Source: Phaffia rhodozyma (lineage: Eukaryota > Basidiomycota > Tremellomycetes > Cystofilobasidiales > Mrakiaceae). Taken from it: DNA of 64,000 nucleotides. The notes beneath the pieces were generated by a model that ran no database searches, was not told the DNA's origin, and saw only the letters and a program-made list of their open reading frames with translations. Made by a program: the position numbers and the translations under genes. Shown one piece after another: positions 28,079-38,643 of the stretch. Where the stretch lies: assembly GCA_014706385.1 (NCBI GenBank), contig JACGZH010000007.1, positions 627,501 through 691,500 of the forward strand, given 5' to 3'. The stretch's first letter is position 1. Every line of letters starts with the position of its first letter.

Positions 28079-28951
28079 GGAAACTACAAGAATACTACAG
28101 AAACACTACAGGAAAAGTTATAGAAGACAAACAAATATCGAAGGCAAGAATACTGATAGGGAGATTAATTTAGTAGTGAAACAAGGAACGAACAGTGTCA
28201 TGGAGTAAAGATACCAGGCGTAAAGATTATGGCAACGACATCAGCGTGATATCAAGGGCAGAACGAGAATACCAAGGCAGGAGAGACGCCGAGTGTGATG
28301 AACACTGGGGAGATCAATCATCCGTTACGTAATCGATAAACCTATCCGTCCATGCGGGGAAAACAGACGCGAAAAAGGAAGCAATGATGGAATATCTGTC
28401 CAACCAAATCGCGGAGAGCGTTCGATTGGATGATGACACCGGGGATGTTTGTGTTCGGGGTAGCTTGGGGAAAGATAAAACGACTTGGGATCCTTCGAGG
28501 AATTATGGGCAATTATGGGCCTCGATCGTCACTCATAGGGCAGCCAAGCCTGAATCAACCCCAAGACATGGCCAAATATGGGTACCTAACTTGGACTTGT
28601 CAGGAACAAATCCCCTAGGCTGGTGGTCAGATAACCGTGTCCATACGCCTGGCTAAAGCCGGCATTAGTTCCTTTGCCCCCAATTGTTCCCCGCACTTTT
28701 CTACCCCAAGCACGCGCGGTCAACGTCAGTCCGGTCCGTGCGGCTTGTGTGATGAGTAACGCTCAGGGCGGGCGACGAGAGTGCTCGGTTCGCCTGCCGT
28801 ACGGTCCCTTTTTTTTCTTTTTCTTTTTTTCCTTCTCTTCTTTTCTTTTTTTTCTCTTTTCTCTTGCGAATCACCCATCTCTGTTTCTCCTGCCAACAAC
28901 CATCATCTCCTTTCTTTTTCCATCCTTCTATACATCCATCAACTAAACAAA

Positions 28952-31243
28952 ATGAGGTATGCTCTTCTTTGTGTTCGCTTTCTTCATTCTCTTGGTTTGA
29001 ATCACTCATATCTTGTATCTCATCTCATCTCTTTCCTTCTTTCTCTTTCTTTCTTCCATTTTCTCTCACTCTTCATCTCTTCATCGTTCCCTCGGCCGAT
29101 GATTAACTCTTCCCGCTCAAAGCGCTGATATCGGACTTATTGGACTTGCCGTCATGGTTCGTTCCCTTTGCAACCCATCGCTCTTGCCTGGTTATCGCTT
29201 CTGACATTCTCTCGTTCGATTCATCTCCACAGGGCCAGAACTTGATTCTCAACATGGTACGTAACCCCGGAGCAAGATAACAGGAAGAAAAAAATCCCTT
29301 GAGACATGGGTAGCAGCGAGAAGAAAAGCACAACATCACGTTCAACAATCTTCCGAGAACTTGAGAAAACTAACTGTATTTGGTATTCACTCCAAACCCA
29401 TTTTTCCTTATAGAACGACAAGTCAGTTCTTTATATCGATCAATCTCTATTGAACCATTCCGTTCTGACCTTTCTCCCTCTGATCTGACCGTCCACCTCA
29501 GGGGTTTCAAGGTTTGCGCCTTCAACCGAACCGTCTCTAAGGTTGATCACTTCCTCGAGAACGAGGCTAAGGGTAAGGTTGTTTTCTTCAACTACCTACA
29601 TGTACCGCATCAACCATTGACTTTTCTTTTGCTCCCTTCCTTGGTAGGCACCAACGTTATCGGGGCCCACTCGATCGAGGACCTCGTCTCTAAGCTTGTC
29701 CGACCCCGAAAGATCATCCTCCTCGTCCAGGCCGGAAAGGCCGTCGACTCTTTCATCGACCTCCTCGTTCCCCACCTTGAGAAGGGTGATATCATCATTG
29801 ATGGTGGAAACTCCCACTACCCTGATTCCATCCGACGAACCCAGGAGCTTGAAGCCAAGGGCTTGCTCTTTGTTGGATCCGGTGTGTCCGGAGGTGAGGA
29901 GGGTGCCCGACACGGACCTTCCCTCATGCCCGGAGGATCCGAGGCCGCCTGGCCCGCTATCAAGGAGATCTTCCGTTCGTCTCCCAGCTGGTTTCATTAG
30001 ACTGTTACATGTACACAAACGCCTAACCTTGAATCCGCTTGGTATCGTTTCGTTCCGGACAATACAGAGAAGACCGCTGCCCAGATCCAGGGACCCAACG
30101 GTGACGAGCCCTGCTGTGACTGGGTTGGTGGAACCGGTGCCGGTCACTACGTCAAGATGGTCCACAACGGTATCGAGTACGGAGATATGCAGCTCATCGC
30201 CGAGGCTTACGATATCCTCAAGCGAGGACTCGACATGACCGAGTCCGAGATTGCCGATGTCTTCCTTACGTGGAACAAGGGTGTTCTTGACTCTTTCTTG
30301 ATCGACAGTTAGTCTTGTCGTTTTTTCTTTTTTGCTGATTTCCATATCCGAGCTCACCTCTCGATCCCCTCTTAGTCACCGCCCAGGTCCTCAAGTACAA
30401 CGATGACGATGGCGAGCCCATGGTCACCAAGATCCTCGACCAGGCTGGTCAGAAGGGAACTGGAAAGTGGACTGCCATTAACGCTCTTGACATGGGAACC
30501 CCCGTCACCCTTATCGGAGAGGCCGTCTTCGCCCGATGCCTTTCTGCCATCAAGGGAGAGCGAGTCCGAGCTTCCAAGGTCCTCTCTGGACCCGAAAAGG
30601 AGACCTTCTCCGGTGACAAGCAGCAGTTCATGTACGTATACTCATGTACTGATTCCCTTATTTGTTTCGAGCCAGGTTCTTGATCTGATCGCTTGCTCCT
30701 CCCTCGATTTTTCCTACTGGAAACCACAGTGACGATCTTGAACAGGCTCTTTACGCTTCCAAGATCATCTCGTACGCCCAGGGTTACATGCTTATGCGAG
30801 AGGCCGCTAAGGAGTACAAGTGGGACTTGAACAACGCTGGTATCGCCGCCATGTGGCGAGGAGGATGCATCATCAAGTCCGTCTTCCTTGGTGACATTAC
30901 CAAGGCTTTCCAGAAGAACGCCGACTTGGAGAACCTCTTGTTCGACGACTTCTTCAAGAACGCCATCGCCAAGGCCCAGCCCGGATGGCGACGAATCGTC
31001 GCCCAGGCTACCATCTGGGGTATCCCCATCCCCTGCCACTCTACCGCTCTTTCCTTCTTCGATGGATACCGATCGGAGACCGTGCCTGCCAACCTCCTCC
31101 AGGGACAGCGAGATTTCTTCGGAGCCCACACCTTCCAGGTCCTTCCTGGTAAGGAGAACGAGCGACTCCAGAAGGGACAGGCTATCCACATCAACTGGAC
31201 CGGCCGAGGTGGAAACGTCTCTGCTTCCACTTACAACGCCTAA
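28952..31243 (+). CDS. GND1: 6-phosphogluconate dehydrogenase (decarboxylating)
   Basis: This is the oxidative pentose-phosphate enzyme that turns 6-phosphogluconate into ribulose 5-phosphate with NADPH. The protein reads [20 protein letters not shown] with the NADP fold, then [54 protein letters not shown] with the catalytic Lys, [18 protein letters not shown], and it ends [17 protein letters not shown]. The 5' part is cut into minute exons: 28952-28956 (5 bases), 29123-29156 (34), 29233-29256 (24) and 29414-29421 (8), before the exon starting at 29502. Every junction is GT-AG and restores the conserved sequence [14 protein letters not shown]. Further introns follow near 29577, 29972, 30308 and 30631. 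Cytosolic by homology; no targeting signal is seen. Codon use is strongly biased, as expected for high expression. Confidence 0.97.
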
Positions 31244-31544
31244 GAAGTTTTCTCTTGATCCCCTTTCGGTTTTCCTCCCTTTCCGGGTTCTTCTGTGTTT
31301 CTTCTATATGAGCTTTTAGTTTTGCCTACATCTGCTTCCCTCACCCTCCCACAACCATTTTCTTTTCCCCGACTACTGTATCCACCCTGTTGTGATCATC
31401 TCATGATGCTTTAGCTTTAATCTAAACAAGTTCTCTTGACCGTAAGAACCATTACCACAACAGTACAGTTTAATGAGAAATCAGAACGTCCAAGTCTAAA
31501 GGGAGGAAGAAAGAGAATGTACATGCTCAAAGAGTTATCAAGTG

Positions 31545-31551
31545 CACGTGA
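31545..31551. promoter_or_regulatory. CACGTGA E-box
   Basis: An exact CACGTGA lies about 300 bases after the GND1 stop and 580 before the next start. It matches a bHLH core. Function is inference. Confidence 0.3.
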
Positions 31552-31717
31552 CTATTTATCTTCGGCCACGTTTCGTTGACAATGTTTATTTGTTTCGATA
31601 TCTACCTTTCCGTAGGCATATAGCCTCCATCACTTTCGGATCTGTTCTCACTCTCGCCATCGTCCTCTGTTTGATACAGATCTTTCTCCCGTTCTAGGTT
31701 GATCGAACTCCACATCG

Positions 31718-31720
<3 letters not shown>

Positions 31721-31764
<44 letters not shown>
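31721..31764. repeat. (GT)22 microsatellite
   Basis: A perfect run of 22 GT units between GND1 and the membrane-protein gene. It is the longest dinucleotide run in the window. Confidence 0.98.
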
Positions 31765-31766
<2 letters not shown>

Positions 31767-32129
31767 ACCCGAGGTTCCGTTCTATCTTAGTTGAATCTTG
31801 TTATATCTCAGCGACAGAGCCGAGGCTCGATTTACGTTCCTTCTTGCTTGAGATCATCAACTGAAGACTGAACCGCAGACTACCAGCATTCTTTTCTCGT
31901 CTCCTTCTCTTTCTCCTTCTTGTTCTTGTTCTTATTCCTTTGTTTTCTCTGTTCATTCATTCGTTCGTCCTTCTCCTCATTCAACGATATCTAGCGATTG
32001 CCGTGTTTTTCGTTTTTAGCCTTGATCTTTTTGACCCACCTGTGTCCCGCCTAACTGCTCTGCTATCACTCGATTTTCTCTTCCATTCGCGTTCTAGAGT
32101 GAACAAATTCGGATATCTCCCCTCTCTCA

Positions 32130-35100
32130 ATGACTTCAACTTCTTCCTCTTCATCATCATCGACAACAAGTCTAGCAACCACTCTCTCGCCGCTCTCTCC
32201 ATTAATCACGTACACGCCTTGTATAAGTTGTGACTGGACTGTTGGATGGAAACAGGGTTGGAATAATTCTGCAGCTTGGGATGGTGTCAGTCAGCGATGG
32301 GCGGAGGCTTGGGCGGTTGGGACTGACATAGGGGTCGAGTTAGAGTTCGAAGGTTTGTCCCTTGCTCATTCTCTCTTTCCTTCATTCTCTCTGTGAATCG
32401 TCGCGCGTTTCGCCGACAGTCTGAACTTGACCGGGCAAGACTGTACTGAGTTGCATCGGGTTGATCGTTCGGGTGATCATCCGTACAGGTACCTCGCTAT
32501 CCTTTCTCACTGAACCGACCTCGGCATACCAATTGACCCTATCCATCAACTCGACCGAGGTGAAATCTATCTCGGACATGTCGGCCACGAGCTCTGTAAA
32601 CATCACCGACCTTCCGTTCGGTACGCATTCTTTCTCGGGCGTCTTCAGGAGCATTGACGACTCGCGAGCGTCTAGTCAGGCCGATGTAGCTCGGTTGTTG
32701 GGCATCACCATTGGGTGGGATAACTTGTATGTGTGTTGAATAGTACATTGCGCCAGCGAGGGAGAAGACAAGTGGTCATGTGTGGTTGTGTAGGAACGGA
32801 AACACTGACACCAGCGATCGATCTTGCTCGGTTTCCCTTTCTCTTCTCGGCTTCATTTCCATTCTTTCGTTCTGTCTGGGGTGTCCTTTTGGGGGATCAA
32901 AACGGATAGAACGTCGACAACGACAGAACCCTCGGTGTTGGACGACTCGGCCTGGGAAACAAATAAGATTGAGCTTTCATCCGATTGGAACCTGATGAGC
33001 GCGTCGAATCTGGGTGAGTTTTCTTCTCCTTCGCCTCACGTCATTCTTTGTATCATCCAGATCGCCAGGATGTGTATACTCAGAAGCAACTCTTCTGGGT
33101 GCATGGGATTCTTGCCAATTGACTTAACACTCTGGATGGTTGTCGGGTATCAGATGGCAACATCGTTAATGAGACACAGGCCGAAACAATCCGGTCAATG
33201 ATCTCATCATTTTATAATCAGTCCATCAGTTGGACGAGTTCCAACGGGTCTTATCTAGAATTCACTTTCACAGGTAAGTCGCGTCGTGTGCATGCGTGTG
33301 TCTGATATCGGCCTCGTTTTATAACTGAACTCGTCCGTTGTTTCTTTTTATTCTCTGGTATTCTCTCGCCGAAAAACGCGGATGGAAACATAGGAAACTA
33401 TCTCAATGTGATGACAGCTATTCAACCGTCCCTTGCTCAGTTTGTTCCCTCGATCGATGGGGTTGCTTACCCAACTGTCAATCTGTCGAAAAACATGGCA
33501 CCGGCCGACATGGATTCAAGCACGACGTTCAAACAGATCGGGTGGCGTAAAGCAGGCTTAGGATCAGGAGACCATACGTTTCGGATGACGAACATGCAGG
33601 AGGGTGGTTTGATGATGGTTGATTATTGGGAGTATGGATCCGCTGCTCAAGCGTCAGTCATTCCATTTTTTTTCTATACTGTGATACCCTACAAGACGGA
33701 CAGGAAGCATTCATATTGAATTGTGACAGTACCACTGATATTCGCTGTCTTGGGTTGCTTGACTCATTGCTATGTTTTGGGACTCGTTTTGAAACAAAAT
33801 ACAACAACGATGTATAGAGCGATATCCGGGACCACAACTTCTTCGTCATCGCCGTCTTCTGTCGCGACTTCTTCTAATACATCGTCTAGTACGACTTCCA
33901 ACTATTCAGAGTCTTCGCTCACAGGAATCTGGGTCGCCGTTGCCATCGCGATCGTGGCTGGTATCTGTGAGTTATCTGCTTGGTCTCTGTTGTTATCCAA
34001 CCAGAGGTTGATTGATTCATCTATCTTGTATCCCTGACGATTTCACTCTGGTTTATTTGATTTCCCCTCACTTTCGGGCGATTGCCGCACCTGACTCGGG
34101 TTTTAGGTCTTATCCTTCTTATCATCTTCAAAGCGATTCAACGACGCCGCCGGCAACAAGATCCGACCCTGGGAATGACAAGCGGCGGCTCGACTTCCTA
34201 TCCCAACTTTTTCTCTAGTCCAGCCACGACGATGAACAGTCGGGCCTTCGGCCTATCGGCCCGACAGCCGTTTTCGTCGTCCCCCGGTCCGGACAGACAA
34301 GCCCAATTCCAACCCCACACAAGATCAAAACCAAGGCCGTTCTCGAGACTCATCAATCCATCCGATTTATCCGTAGATTCGGGCCCCAGCACGCCGACCG
34401 CCCCTCTATGGCCAAAACAAGACGATCCGTCCTCTCCCTACCCACCTTACGACCAACCGGACACACCTTCACTAACCAAACAGACGGACGCAGCCGGGAC
34501 GACGAGAACGTCGATAGGCGGACGAGATAGACAGAATGAAGAGGTCCTGGGGATGATAGCAGGTCAGAGTCCCGCGATGGCTTCGGTCGTGACCTTCACT
34601 CCTCAGGGTACGACAAGACAGGTCGAGAACGCACCCATCGGGTTATCCGCCGAGATCGGTGACATGTCCTCGTTAGGAGTTCCTACCCGTGACGATGGTA
34701 GTAGCAGTAGATCAGGACGGCCCAGATCAGACACGGCGTATTCACAGAGTATGTATTCTGTCGATGGATCCTTGAGGTCCGAGCCGGGCTATATCGAACG
34801 TAATCAGATGGATGACAAGCTAGGTCGACTCGCTCAATCACATGGCGTCCAGATAAATGATTACGACCCGAGGAACTCATACTTCCAGGACGCGGACGAG
34901 TCCGAGGATGCGGATGAATACGACGGTGACGGCGATGACGTTGGCGATGGCGATGGCGATAATGGTGTCGGTGGTAGAAGACGAAGAAGGAGAACGGAAG
35001 AGAGTCTATCGATAGGCGTATCAAGTATGATGATGAGTAGTCCGGCAGGGGAGACGATCGAGATGAAGTCGGGAATACATCGAAGATATCCTAGCATCCC

Positions 35101-35276
35101 TTGTACGTTTTCTCCTTGATGGCCTTCCCTCTCTTTACTCTATGACGGATAACACTGTCTTTTTGATTTCTCTTGACTAAACGAAAGAACGTGACTTGCT
35201 TGACTTTTCTTTCTCCTTTTTTCCGACGTGGATCAGCTCAAAAACCAGATTCCAAACAGACAGGAAACTACTTCTG
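32130..35276 (+). CDS. Single-pass membrane protein with Ser/Thr stalk and long cytosolic tail, function unknown
   Basis: I recognise an architecture but not a named family. Two beta-rich ectodomain-like parts come first: TEPTSAYQLTLSINSTEV up to GWDNL, and after introns LEFTFTG, VNLSKNMAPAD and FKQIGWRKAGLGSGDHTFR then MMVDYWEYG. Several N-x-S/T sites fit secretion. A Ser/Thr-rich stalk leads to the membrane helix IWVAVAIAIVAGICLILLII followed by FKAIQRRRRQQ, which sets the tail inside. The tail is about 300 residues, disordered, with an Asp/Gly acidic block and an Arg run. About six introns are needed. A last intron from about 35101 to 35236 joins SIP to a short SQKPDSKQTGNYF ending with TGA at 35274-35276. 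The ATG at 32130 has no good signal peptide, so the true start may lie in an upstream exon. Confidence 0.6.
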
Positions 35277-35928
35277 AATTTTGGATATTCGAACCCGAAT
35301 CAAAACCAAAACCAAAAGATCTACCACGATTCCCAATAAAGACAAGTAAAAAAAATCTATCTGATCGAGATCAAACGGACGGAGCCCCCCCGTAGCATCT
35401 TCATTGGAACAAACTCTAGAAGCATATGTTTATCTCCTAACTTGATATCCTATTGGAGCTCCATAGCAAAAAAAATGTTCTTTTAATTTTAGGTGTCGGC
35501 GCATCGATTTCAGGTGTTTCGTTTGCTGTTCATTGCTCCTTGTTTACCATTGCCTTCATTCTCATTTCGGTTCTATTCTCCGTTCTTTTCTTTTCTTCGT
35601 TACTCACTAGGACAATTTGAAGTTTTTTTTTTGAAGTCTTAATTCAGAAACGTGTATACACACACTCTGTTTCTTCTTTTTTTCGTTATCGTCAAACGAT
35701 TTCTTACTCTGCCGGTCGGGTGTGGTCTTCATTTCATTTTATTTCATCTTTTTTTTCCTTTTTTTCTTGTGTCTTTGTACCTCTTCTTTCTCCAAAACCG
35801 GATGAATACTGGAATCTCTCCTTTTTGTGCTCTTTCTTATCGTTGCTTAAAGATCTTATGATACCCTTTCCCTCGGATATCCTCCTTCCTCCGTCTACAA
35901 ATGATGGAGAGAAGATTTAACTGTCACA
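35277..35928. other. Convergent 3' intergenic region
   Basis: This AT- and T-rich stretch holds the 3' flanks of the membrane-protein gene (plus) and the WD40 gene (minus). Runs of A and T near 35348, 35466 and 35625 are typical of untranslated sequence. I see no gene. Confidence 0.6.
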
Positions 35929-38378
35929 TCAAGCCAACAGCCGAACCGTCCAATCGAAACCACAACTCAATACCTTCCACCCCTCTCCGTTTCCTTCTGA
36001 TTCGGTCGTTCCTTTCGAGAAAATGAAAACGTCTCTGACAACATCGTTCTTGACACCTGTAGTCGGATGTTCACCGTGTGCCCGGATAGCCCGTCGGACC
36101 CGACCCTGGAGGTCGAGCAGACGGACATACCCGTCCGTGGAGGTGACAGCCACAAAGTTACCTGATGGGGCCCAAGACATTCGACTTGAAAGAATAAAGA
36201 AACAGAGCACGAGACGTCAATTGGGAATCAGAAGTCAGGAGAGGGACGTGAGGCAGACGCGTGAGCTTGAAAGGCGTAGCTGAGAAAAGAATAGGCAAGA
36301 GATAGGAGAACGAACGTTACGGTGAATTGATCACATTCTTTATCCGTCAAGAAAGATATCAGAACGGTGTGGTGGTGAACAATGTTTCTTTAGAAAACAA
36401 AAAGTTCGTGAATGAGAAGGAAGAAGAGGAAGAGATGATCGCTCACCTGATCCAGTCCATAATGTCGCTTTTCGCTCCTTGCTCAAGAATGGATATAAGA
36501 ATACTCGACTGGATTGAGGTCCAGTATGATCTCCTGTCGTCATGGCAATAAACTTGTTGGACGGATGAAGCGCAAGTGATCTAAAGGCCGGTTTGACAAC
36601 AAATTTAGTAAGAACAACGGTACAGACAACCATAGATAGTTGAAAGATATAATATCTATCAGAATGGCAACGAGAATGAAAGATGGACGAACAGAATAGA
36701 GAATGAGACAAAGTCGTCTCCATTAGGATTCAAATTGAACTTTCGAATCTCCCATTCGGCTTGGTCTTCAACTGAAGACGGCAACATCAGATACTTGATA
36801 TGATGGTCTCCTCTGCCCGAACCAGGAAGAAAACGAAAGAAAGATGATCAGTTGTCAGCGGTGAAGAGGTGCCAACTACAAGAAAGACATCATACCGGGT
36901 AGTGAACGCCAACCACGCAGCTTCCCCGGTTTCTTCAGTCGGAGGTCCAAAGACTAGACCCTCAGGGTTACTCTTGACCTCTAAGATCTTGACCAGTTCA
37001 TAGTCCGATTCAAGCTCCGAGATATCTTCTTCCTCATCCTCATCATTACTCGGACCAAGGTTGGGCGCGAGGGGAAGAGGGGTTCGCAATCGATAGACTT
37101 TGAGGGTATGGTCATAGGAGGCGGTCGCAAAGTAATTTCCTGTTGGTGAGAACAAGACCCTCACGACCTTTTTGTGTATTTGAATGTCGTCCAAAAATGT
37201 GTATAGTCAAGAATATTGTATAAAAATTCAAGAGATTAGAGACGAGAAGACGAGGCGATCAGGCAACACTGATGTATACGTACAAATTTCTGATTCTGAA
37301 ACGTTTGAAGAGTCTTTTGAGTGATTAGGTCAATGATCTTTGCACTGTTTGGTCATCAAATACCATGACAGTAAGATTAGTATACTCAATAGGTGTGAAG
37401 AAGGCTACGGAGACGAAGACAGAAACACACACCTTCCATCCATACTCCCCGTCCCAATAAGTCTACCACATTGTGGATGAACAGCAACACTCAAAATTGC
37501 AGCTTTGTGAGGTTCTAATATATCTTTAACTTCTCCAGTCGATAAAGAAGTGATCTTGAGGGTCTTGTCAGATGACGTCGTGAGGAGCGAAGGGTGAAGT
37601 ATAGTTTCATATCTTGATAACCGAAACAGGAAGAGAACAGGTATAAGTTGAATCTAGGCTGAAGCTTCATCAATTATGAGGAGCTCACCTAGCTGTAGTT
37701 GTGTTGAAAGACCTGAGGAAGAAGAAGAAGAAGAAGAAGAAGAAGGAAAGTCCTCGAATCCAAGTGAGCCAAATGAAAGCTTCATACGTAGGTTCTAATC
37801 AGTTGAACAAGCAAATCAGCTCACCTTCGAGGAACATCATGAACGCTGACACTCAATATATTTCCAGCATGTATACTTCCAAATGTCTTCTCTACCTACA
37901 AAAGCTCCAAATAAGAAGGAAAAGGAGTTTGTTTTTAGTTTCTCCCGCAAGAAAGATCGAAGCAAATGTGACGGGGAGGAGAGACCGAGCCACTACTTAT
38001 TAGCGACTGACCTTGCTGGGTAGTTCTTGATCCTTAACAGTTCTATTTAATACAGCTTCCTCCTCTTCATCCTTCTCAACTTTCATCTTTTGAAAGATCT
38101 CATTCAGCCGAGCATGATTGTACTCTTCGACTAAGTCACGAAGGTCGATAGGAGGAGCCGGTAGAGAGTCGAAGTTGGGGATTGGATTTTCTTTCAAGAA
38201 CGAGGCGAGCGTTGAAGAATACTATCGAGATTGAGAAGCAGAAAAGGAGGCATAATCTCTTGATTAGAAACGAAAGATGTCATGACGGCAACAACATGTG
38301 TAGACTGACACCAGAAGCATTGAGGTAGTTGGCTATCAACAGAGGAATAGAGAGCTCGGAAGAACTAGCAGCAGACAT
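35929..38378 (-). CDS. LisH-WD40 repeat protein
   Basis: This is a probable scaffold protein with an N-terminal LisH dimerisation motif and WD40 blades. The start MSAASSSELSIPLLIANYLN is followed after an intron by SSTLASFLKENPIPNF, which fits LisH. WD-like blades follow: LLTTSSDKTLKITSLSTGE, ILSVAVHPQCGRLIGTGSMDG, VRVLFSPTGNYFATASYDHTLKVYRL, LALHPSNKFIAMTTGDHTG and MSWAPSGNFVAVTSTDGYVRLLDL, ending FDWTVRLLA. An acidic insert (DEDEEEDISELES) sits in one loop near 37020-37050. At least eight introns interrupt it. The start codon at 38376-38378 is 265 bases from the next gene's stop upstream. I do not recognise a named orthologue, so the partner complex is unknown. Confidence 0.72.
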
Positions 38379-38643
38379 GTCTTGAAAGTTGACGATGATC
38401 GATGGTCGGTAGTTGATGGTCGATGATGATGATGATGAGATATTAAGTGACGGATTTGCCCGAATTTATTTACTCATCGTGACATGCTTGTCGAAGCTTC
38501 AATCTTCCCAGCCAGCCAACGACGTATGCTTATACATACACAAAAATACATACAGAACAACTTTACAAGGATATCATAGAGAGGCAGTACTCATCACATC
38601 ACGAGAAGTACAAGAGAAAGGAATAGATGGAGGAGCGCGAACC

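Larger units (their letters stand above)
26852..28951. other. Long divergent intergenic region between YAK1 and GND1
   Basis: At 2.1 kb this is the longest gene-free stretch in the window. It must hold both promoters and probably a long YAK1 leader. Contents seen: an imperfect 12-base tandem repeat at about 27667-27712, short direct repeats at about 28014-28040, four GATC units at 28063-28078, a duplicated AATTATGGGC near 28500-28520, and a very T-rich GND1 leader at about 28807-28865. Open frames of 60-150 codons are present but have no recognisable content, and several depend on the repeats. Confidence 0.5.
31244..32129. other. Intergenic: GND1 3' flank and promoter of the membrane-protein gene
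   Basis: Both neighbours are on the plus strand. The region holds a long GT microsatellite, a CACGTGA word at 31545-31551 and a pyrimidine-rich leader from about 31890. A hydrophobic open frame starting near 31940 could be an upstream exon of the next gene, but I cannot show a splice. Confidence 0.5.

Noticed and set aside
28384..28656. 90-codon plus-strand frame in the YAK1-GND1 gap
   Set aside because: No recognisable content, and it includes a duplicated 10-base segment; nothing supports expression.
29596..30357. 253-codon minus-strand frame in GND1, and a similar one at 30449-31189
   Set aside because: Both are antisense to conserved 6-phosphogluconate dehydrogenase exons and arise from the avoidance of TTA, CTA and TCA codons.
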